Assembly: GCA_002989075.1 (NCBI GenBank)
Contig: PSQN01000012.1
Coordinates: forward strand, 1,686,480-1,750,479
From: Arthonia radiata
Taxonomy: Eukaryota > Ascomycota > Arthoniomycetes > Arthoniales > Arthoniaceae
Direction: 5' to 3'
Length of the DNA stretch: 64,000 bases
Part shown: one piece after another, positions 56,201 to 64,000 of the stretch
How positions within the stretch are numbered: position 1 is the first letter of the stretch
Layout of the letters: the number at the start of each line of letters is the position of its first letter
Made by a program: the position numbers and the translations under genes
The notes under the pieces: model-generated
Told to the model about the DNA's origin: nothing
Databases searched by the model: none
The model's input: only the letters and a program-made list of their open reading frames with translations

Positions 56201-59200
56201 TAGAACTTATATTTCTTAATATTTATAATTAGTTTTATTTTCTTTAGCCGAGTATAAACCTTTTTAAAATACTTTATATATTCTTTCTTTAAGTTACTAT
56301 AAATAATAAGGTAATTAAGATAAATAAAGATAAAGTAGTTGAGTATGTTTATAAATCTATTGTTTATATACTTTTAAAAAAAGCTAAAAGCGTTATAAAG
56401 TTCTATAAGTATTATATAAAACTTATAGTTTTTATACTATATACTAAAGATAGTTAGATCTTTACTACTAAAATCTATTTAAAGCTAGTAAAAGGTCTAA
56501 AAGAGATCAATATTTAAGCACTATTTAGCTTTTATAACTTAAGTAATTATCTTATTAATTAGGAAAAGAAGATACTAGTTCTTATAAATAATAGTATTAA
56601 GACTCTAATAATTAATATAAAGATAGAAGATATTATTAACTTTTTAGATAAACAGTAGAGAAAAGATATAGTCTATCTTACTAGAGCTAATCTAGCTAAG
56701 TTCTATATACTTAGTAATCTATTTCTTAATTAGTTAGTTAACTTCTTTACTTAAGCGTTAAAGATCTTATATTTGTAGAGGCTTTATATTTAAAATAAGT
56801 TTAATTTTATAGTTATACTTACTATATAGTAGAAGCTAAAGTATTTAGTTCTTTTAGAACTATTTTATAAACTTTTTAAGGTACTCTAGTAAATACTTAA
56901 AAGAGTTAATATCTTTCTTAAGCTATTTCTTTTAGTAATAGTCGATTTTCTTTATTATAACAACTTTTATAGCAATATTATTCTTCTTTCTTATAGTAAG
57001 CTTAAAGCCTTTATAATTAATAAGTACTATTAATAAGACTTTAGAGTCTTCTATAAAGTAGTTTTTTCTATAAAACTTAAAGTAGTAGTTTTAATATTTT
57101 TACGGCGCTTATAAATCTTCTATTGCTTTTAGTAATTAAAACTCTTACTATTTATATTACTCTTTATAAAGTCGTTAAAAAAGTAATTAGTATTAAAGAA
57201 GAGTAAGAAGATATTAGAATTTATAGTACTTTTATTAAATAAAGAGTCTTTCTATTTAAATTTATTAAGTATTTCTTTTTTAAGGGGAGTCGATCGATTA
57301 ACTATTAGTAAGTTTAATACTAAAGATTCTAATATAGTTCTTTAGAGAATCTAAAGTAGATAGAGTATTAAAGATATCTATAAGGTAGCTTTAAATTAGT
57401 AAAGATAGACTAAATTAGATAAATAATAATAAATTTTTAGTTTAAAGATAATTATATTCTAAGAAACGTTTAAAAGACTCTTATAAAGTTATAGCTAGAG
57501 GCGCTCTATAAGTAACTTTAAGTAAATATTAATAATATAAAAGACTTAAGATAGAATAAAATAGTTAGTAATATAGAATAGTAGATATAAAACTTCTTTA
57601 ATAGCCTTTTAGTTTTTTATTATTATAGTATTAAAGTAGATTAAGTCTAATATAGATATAATAGCTACTTTAAAGGTTTAGTTAACTTATTAAGCTATTC
57701 TCTTAGAGATTAGATTAATAAAAGAAAAGTTAGTATTAATTAATATTAAGACTTAGTAAGACTATTACTTAGCCGTTCTACTAATAAATATAGATATTGT
57801 TATAGCTTTATAGAAGATATTAGTAGGCTTAAAGATATAGATATTTATAAAGATAAGCTTAATAGTAGAGAAATAGTCTTATAGTTTAAAACCTAATAGA
57901 ATATTTTTATTAATAGGCCTACTTACTAAAACTTTAGAGTAAGCTTCTCTTTTAATTAATTCTTTTTAGTATCCTAGGTATAAATATACTTTTTTAGTAA
58001 ATCAAATAATAAACTATTAGAGTTAGTATAGAACTTAAATAAATTATAAGAGAAACTTAATAGTAAGAATACTACTTAATAACGTTAGCTAGTTATTTAG
58101 TTAAACGGTTCTCTTTAGCTATCTAAGAGATAATATTAAAGATCGAGCTATAGATAGTTATAGCGGTCTAAGTAGTCTTTATCTACTAAAGAACCTAGTT
58201 AATATTATATATCTATTTAATTAACTTAGATAGAAAGTAGTTTAACTTATTTAAGTTTAATATATACTCTTAAAAATAAAAACAGAGCTTACTTTTAAAG
58301 TAATTAAGTTATTCTTTCTTTATTATCTTTCTAACTTATATCTTCTCTTTAAAGATATTAATAAAGTTTATTAGTTTTATTGACCTCTATTTAGGCGTAT
58401 AAAAATTATTTTAAACTTTATAAGCTTAATAGAAGCTAAAATAGAAGTTATTAAAGACTTAAAGTAACTTTTCTACTATAGAAGACTAGAACAATATAGC
58501 GTAACAGTATATTTTATTAATTAGATAGAAAAAGATATAGTTAATATAGTTCTCTTTTAGTTAAAGCTAATTTTAGTTAAAATAAAGCTTATAAGTTATT
58601 TAGTTCTTCTATATAAGGTATTTATTAAAGTCAGTTAAGCTCTGTCTACTAGTAAATAGCGCTAGATTAGAAAGTATAGACTTACTACTAAAAGCTACTA
58701 TAAAAGTATTAAAGCGTAACTAGTCTTTATTAGCAGCTAGCTACGCTAGAAGCTAATTAACTATCCTTTTAGATTAAGTAAGCTAAATAGCGGTTCTATT
58801 AGTTTCCTTCTTAGTCTTATTTAGCTTATCTATAAGCTAATTAATAAGCTAATTGTTAGTATTAGTACTGTCTTTTTAGACTTTTATCTTAAGATAAATA
58901 ACTTTATTAGTAAGTCTCTAGTTCTTCTTCCGCTTAGTAGTAAGTTTACTAGACGTTTTAATACTTTATATAGTAGTATCTTTAATATTAGACTCTTTTT
59001 TAGTCTATTTAGCTTAATACTAGCGCTTAAATTTAATAGAGATATAATTAGCTTTCTTAAGCTCTATCTTTTTAGCTTAATACTTATTATTAAGCTTTAA
59101 ATTTTATTAAAATAATGTTTTATATTTTTAAGTTAAAAGACTAAAGGTCTTAATAAGCTAGATTAACTATTTATAGTTAAATTTAAAAAATTTAGTAATA

Positions 59201-59471
59201 TAGGCTAGTTTTAAGATATTACTAGCTTTATTTATTTAGTAGATTAGAAAGTTAACTACCTTTTATAGAGTCTACTTTATATATAAAATAGACTCTTAAA
59301 GTCTATATAATTAGTACTAGCGCTAATCAACTTTCTTAGATAAAGAGTCGGTAGGTTGTTTTATTTTAAGTTCTAGAAGCTTAAAACTTTCTAAGTAGAT
59401 TACTAATTAAATTTTATCTATAGATTAGTATACATAGAATAAAGTAATAATTGTAGTTTTATTAATATATA
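53258..59471. other. Interior of the 202 bp-repeat element: unrecognised, coding sense unsettled
   Basis: About 6.2 kb of RIP-degraded sequence. Plus-strand translations read through stops give stretches such as EYVYKSIVYILLKKAK (56,341) and DFLYYNNFYSNIILL (56,944), but they match no family I know, and in DNA this TA-rich stop counts do not single out one frame. A 17 bp unit containing TTCTAGCTTTCTTTAA is tandemly repeated about three times at 54,311-54,365. No reverse transcriptase or integrase motif was found. Confidence 0.45.
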
Positions 59472-59673
59472 TATTAACTAGAAGAGTATATAATTAGATT
59501 TAATAGGTAATAGTATTAAAAAACTATAGTAAGAAGTAAAAAAGTAAAGCTCCGGTCGATTAGTAAATAAATAAAGCTAGCCGGGCAGAATAGACTAGAA
59601 TAGAAAATAACCTAGAGTTAGCTGAACTAACTCTAATAGAATCTAAGAGGTTCTAGTTAGAGTTCTATTCCTA
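59472..59673. repeat. Right 202 bp terminal repeat
   Basis: Copy of 45,517-45,718 that keeps slightly more GC (for example GTCGATTAG and GCCGGGCAG). Confidence 0.7.
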
Positions 59674-60880
59674 TTATTATTACTTATTTAAGTTCTTTTA
59701 ATAATAATTTTTTTTATATATTTTAACTTTAAAATATTCCTTTAAAATTAAGTCTTTTTTATTAGCTTATAAATTAAAAAAACTTCAATTATATTATAAA
59801 TAAATTTTTAATAAGTATTTATCTTATTTTTTTATATTTTTTAGAAAGTATTAAAATAGTTTAAATTTATAGCTTTTAGAACTTTGAATAATCTTAACAT
59901 TTTTTTAAACTTATAACATTTAATTATTTTTAGTCTTTTTATACTATATAGTATTTTACTAGTACTATTAAAATAGTTAAAAGTACTTATTTTTTTAAAT
60001 AAATACTAGTATATTTATATCTTTATTACTAAAATCTTTATCTTAAATTAATTAGTTAATATTAAATTAAATATTTTTAGCTAGAATATATTTAATAAAG
60101 ATATTCTAAAATTATAATAAAAAGAAAAGAATAAATAAATAAATATAAGCTAGTATATTAAATTAGTATATCTATTGTAAGATATAGAAAGAGACTTAAT
60201 AGTATATAATATATATAAAATATTTAATTATAGTACTAATTAAGATTTAGTTAGTATACTACTAAAGATAAGATAATTACAGTAAATAATAGATTTTATT
60301 ATTTTATAATATCTCTTTTTATAGCTAGTCTAAAAGATTCTTAAAAATAAGTTTATATAATAAAATATATAAAATGGTTATATAAAATGGTTATATATAA
60401 TTTTATATATTAAATACTTTTTAAAAAGCTATAAAGATATTTATAGTATATAAATTTAAAAGTAAGTAGCTACTATATTTACTATTATAAATAGCTCTAC
60501 TATTATATTTTTAATATACTATAGTATTAAATTTAGCTATAATTTATATAAAATAAATAATTATTAAACTTAAAAATATATAGTTTATTAATAAAATTTA
60601 TAAATATTTTAAACTTAATAGTACTCTACAGTTTTTAATTTACTAAAATAATATTTATTATATATTTAATAAAGCTTTCTTTTTAACTAAATCTTTAAAA
60701 TGTTAAATTAATAGTATATATATATTTATAATATGTTATACTAATTTTTAATTAAATAACTAATTATTATATAGTATAACTTCTTTAAATATAGATTATT
60801 TAGTATCTATTATAGAACTTAAATTAAATATAGTATATAAAAATTTATAACTATATTTATTTTTAAACTCTTTTTACTAC
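59674..60880. other. AT-rich stretch without identifiable content
   Basis: Similar in composition to 43,069-45,516. A short tandem repeat AAAATGGTTATATA occurs near 60,372-60,400. Nothing else was recognised. Confidence 0.55.
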
Positions 60881-61646
60881 TAGTTAACTCTATATACTAG
60901 ATTGCAGGCTACTAAAAGTAGTAGCTTTTAGAACGCTTTCTAGTATTCTACGATCTAGAGTCTATATACTATATTTGCTTCTATCGCCCCTTGATTGTAC
61001 TAGCGATCGTATTGAATACCTATAGCATTAATTTATTTCTCCTACTACCGGTAGTACTGCTACGGCGATTAAGAGCACGTCTTTATACTATTAGTCTTAA
61101 GATATAGAATAAGAGTATCTACTCTTATATACTGTATACTAGTTAGCTAGACCCTTGCCGGTCTAGTCTTAGTATTTAGTAAGCGTAACATAGAGCCTTT
61201 CTAACCTTAGAACTCGTTTTCTTAATACTACGCAAAAGAGCGTTCTTTAAAAGATTAGCTAAATCTATACTTTCTTGTACTTTCTATATAGTATTGCCTA
61301 GTTTCTCTTTATTTTTTTTATACCAATTATTCTTTTAAGCTTAAAGGCCTAGCTTAAATCTTAACTTTATCTTTTTAGCGAGCTTATCTATCTATCCTTA
61401 CTAGCCTTTATCTATTACGAGGTACGTATTACGCGCTATAGATCGTCGCCATTGACTATAGCCGGTGCTAGCGGATACAACGCTTAATAAAGATATAGAC
61501 CTTAACGCCGCATAGAAATACTATATATAACAATATATAAGGTCTAAAAGAATATATATAGCTATATAACTCTATACCAAAAGTATAGACAGCTACGTTA
61601 ACTATATAAAGGCTGCTTAGTAAAGATATATTCTTAAGAAAAATAT
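60881..61646. other. Moderately AT-rich stretch left of Gypsy-1 copy 2
   Basis: The GC content rises again here, with blocks such as CTACCGGTAGTACTGC and GCTAGACCCTTGCCGG, so this is a less degraded or younger repeat. No protein or terminal repeat was identified. Confidence 0.4.
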
Positions 61647-61842
61647 TGTAATGTATAAACGTTCCGATAGCGAATTAGGACGGAATGTTGTCTATTTAGG
61701 AAGGCTATAATCCTAGGAGGATATCTTCCCTCTAGTAAACACATTCCTTTCTGGTCTCCTTAATAATTAGCTTAAACACTAGTAGAGCCTATTTAGACCC
61801 TTTTTGCTATCTAACTGCTTTCTGCCCTATACTCAGATTATA
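61647..61842 (+). repeat. Gypsy-1 copy 2, 5' LTR
   Basis: Starts TGTAATGTATAAACG and ends GATTATA, the same 196 bp length as both LTRs of copy 1. Confidence 0.85.
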
Positions 61843-64000
61843 TTCTAATCATTCTAAATCTACGAGGAGGGCGGCCGGCAGTTAGACACCTTATTAACGT
61901 TGCTTAGAGGTTAACCCGGCATAATTGAGTATAGCTAAGACTCTGCACACACGTTAAAATAAATAATATTAAAATTAATTGATAGCCGATGCTAGTAAGT
62001 ACTGTATTCAAAGAGAATAAGCAAGAACTAAGTACGCGACGGTAGTCGCTTTATATCCGCCGTACAAGCAGAATATAGAGCGTAGCAAAATATAGCCAAC
62101 GCTAAAGAAGACTAGAACCCTTATATAGAATCTAACGACAACAATAAGTAAGAAGGCTTATAAGCCGGCAAACAGACGCCGAGTAGATTGCAAACTAGAA
62201 AGAACGATAGTCTAAATTAAAACAATAACAACGACAAAGGGGCTTATTAAGGCTTTAACTACGAAGAATCTCTCTTTAGTGCCTTCTTAAGCGTTAAGAT
62301 ATAAAAGCTAAGACAAGAACTACTAGCATAGCAGCAGCAGTACACTATTAAAAAGCTTAAGCTTGAAAAGCGAATACTTAAAGTTAAGCTTTAGTCCGTC
62401 TATAATTCGAAGGCTAGTAGCAAGCGGCTATAGAGCAATTTAAGCCTTTAAAGCTAGATTAACAAGCTTCTTAAGAAAGAGGCGTCTAAGCTTAAGAGAG
62501 CTATAAGCTCTACGGACACTTAATAGACTTAAACTATTAAGAAAAGATTTTAAATAGCCAACGTATTGGACTCCAACAACGTTCGTATTATTATTTAGTA
62601 CGTTTAAAGACTCTTTAGAGATCTAGCGGATAGATAGCGAACTTACGCTAAAAAGAATAAAGAGAAGACATTGCTCTACGTATAAGCGTACTTTAAAGAA
62701 TAGGTAATAGAATATATTATTAACCTAGCTACAGCTACTATAGCTAACATAGAAAAGTTCTTTATATTAATACAGAGTTTAACGTAGAAGCTTAAGAACT
62801 TTCTAAGCTTTCTATAGAATAAAGAAACTAAGTTGCTAGGTAGCAAGATACCGAACCTAAATCGGGCCGTATTCTACTATACGCGCTTATCTTTATAAAT
62901 TAAGACAAAGCTAATTAAGTAAAGTCTCTTAGAAAATCTACTTAAAGACATAAACGAGCTTCTAAAGAAAGTTTGTTAATATATAAATATTAATCGTAGT
63001 ATATTGCAGAACGCCCGCAATACTAATATAAACCGAGATCGCTTCGGTAGCGGATCGGATATAAACTATAGCGGTTATAATGCTAGAGTATCTCTATAGG
63101 GGTCGGACCGCGGACAAGGCGGTTTATACCAAGAACGAGGCAACTTACCGGTCCGATAAAGAAACAATAGCTCTGCTGTATAGAGACAATTAGGGTCGAT
63201 ATATAGTAAGACAAATATTATCTACTTTATATACAATTAGAAAGGGTATTATACTACTAAATGTACTACGCCCTAAACTAGTATTAATTTAACGCTAGTT
63301 AGGCGGAAAAACGATAGGTTCTAAGGGTAAGTCTTACGTTTTTAAAGCTTAGGGCTGTCGATTAATAATAAGGACGAATTAAAGTCTCGGTACAGCTAAG
63401 TAGGTCGCCGCAAGAGGTCCTTGCGCTAGTAAATTTTGGTACAAAGATTAATCTTATTAATTATCGTATTGTACTTAAAAGAGGATAGTAAAAATTATAT
63501 AGAGTAAAGCTTCTGTATACTAAGTTTCTTAATAAAAATAAGCTATAGCTCTATAGCGCTTATAATATAAATATAACTATAAGAGACGTATATAGAGAGG
63601 AACGGTATTACTAACTCTATCTATATTCGGTTAACTTTATAGAATACAGTCTCGTCTTAAGATATCTATAACTTAAGTAAGTTGAGCCCTAAATTAGCTG
63701 GGCGATAAGAACAATCGCTTAGAGAAACCTTTCTGCGCCTAAAGAACGGGTAGCAGGAGCTAAATCTATTGAGATTGTTAATAAAGACGTAATTTTAGTA
63801 TATTTACAAAGAGGCGAACAGTACTACTCCGCAATCCTATAGATAGAAGCGGATAAACGTTATAAGTATTAAATAGCGGTCTTATTAGATGTTAGTTTGC
63901 CGCTAGACCAGACTCTAGATAGCAAGCCTAAGAAAGTAAAGAAGCGAGATAAGCTTCCTCCTTAGTACGCTAAATATAAAGATATCTTTTCTAAAGAACT
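61647..64000 (+). mobile_element. Gypsy-1 copy 2 (5' part, cut by window end)
   Basis: A 196 bp LTR (61,647-61,842) is followed by leader, gag and protease sequence colinear with 21,975 to about 24,130 of the first copy. The two copies differ mostly by transitions at independent sites, which shows that each was mutated separately. The zinc-knuckle region again shows TAT/TAC at Cys positions. The element continues beyond the window. Confidence 0.85.

Larger units (their letters stand above)
45517..59673. mobile_element. Large unrecognised element with 202 bp terminal direct repeats
   Basis: Direct repeats of 202 bp (45,517-45,718 and 59,472-59,673) bound a region which, after removing the nested Gypsy-2, is about 6.9 kb long. 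The repeats share boxes such as AAAGCTCCGG and GTTAGATTTAATA, differ mainly by transitions, and have TA at both ends where TG and CA would be expected before RIP, so they look like LTRs. A matching target duplication was not found (ATATA left, TTATT right). The orientation and family are unknown. Confidence 0.5.
18750..64000. repeat. AT-rich, RIP-degraded repeat compartment
   Basis: From here to the window end the DNA is dominated by TA, TAG and CTA steps, and TG and CA dinucleotides are scarce in many stretches. Long open frames disappear. Stops inside recognisable transposon proteins are mostly TAG or TAA where Gln or Trp is expected, which fits CpA to TpA change on either strand, the standard RIP preference. 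The compartment holds nested LTR retrotransposons, a hAT relic and stretches with no identifiable content. It is patchy: the copia and gypsy interiors keep more GC than 43,069-45,516 or 59,674-60,880. Confidence 0.85.

Noticed and set aside
54541-58000. A single long degraded frame through the 202 bp-repeat element
   Set aside because: I could read one plus-strand frame across it, but stops there are no rarer than in another frame where I compared them, so a single protein cannot be claimed.
18750-64000. CRISPR array, bacterial operon or prophage features
   Set aside because: No spacer-repeat array or prokaryotic gene organisation is present; the introns and RIP show a fungal genome.

Overview
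The window looks like a filamentous ascomycete fungus, probably a Dothideomycete-type genome (inference). Genes have short introns of about 50-150 nt with CTRAC-type branch points. Two Zn(II)2Cys6 regulators are present. The window is split sharply into a GC-balanced gene-rich part (1 to about 18,750) and an AT-rich part (about 18,750 to 64,000) made of mobile elements ruined by C-to-T / G-to-A transitions, the usual mark of repeat-induced point mutation (RIP).

Gene-rich part: a MOSC-domain protein (311-1702, +) and an Mpv17/PMP22-family membrane protein (2916-3791, +). The latter converges, with 21 bp between the stop codons, on a Zn2Cys6 transcription factor (TF1, 3813-6206, -). An 845 bp intergenic region separates TF1 from a second, divergently transcribed Zn2Cys6 factor (TF2, 7052-9942, +). 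The TF2 exon model requires two GC-AG introns and a one-nucleotide exon (or stwintron-like pair) inside the DNA-binding domain, and it sums to an exact 766-codon frame. Downstream is a head-to-tail array of six intronless genes (10,446-15,005) for small basic helical proteins that are clearly diverged paralogues of one family I do not recognise. Four of them share an identical 10-mer, GACGTGGCAT, 90-200 bp upstream, and a fifth has its ACGTGGC core. Two more small helical-protein genes (15,535 and 18,083) and an Arg/Ser-rich protein (16,425-17,144, -) follow, up to the compartment border.

AT-rich part, left to right: a hAT transposase relic (about 19,300-21,778) containing a 187 bp hAT-type MITE with an 8 bp target duplication; a complete 8.0 kb Ty3/gypsy chromovirus (21,779-29,791, duplication ATTAA) with an extra coding region downstream of pol; a minus-strand gypsy integrase relic; a solo copia LTR (31,667-32,172, duplication ATAGA); a minus-strand copia element (32,239-43,068) into which a second copy of the same family is inserted in the opposite orientation (35,861-41,276, duplication GTTAC); a very AT-rich stretch; an element bounded by 202 bp direct repeats (45,517-59,673) with unrecognised contents, itself holding a second gypsy family (45,986-53,257); and the start of another copy of the first gypsy family, cut by the window end (61,647-64,000).

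No intact element gene survives. Much of the damage is stop codons at expected Gln/Trp positions and Cys-to-Tyr changes in zinc knuckles, as CpA-to-TpA change predicts. The best candidates for undescribed biology are the tandem small-protein family with its shared promoter element, the TF2 splicing arrangement, and the 45.5-59.7 kb element.
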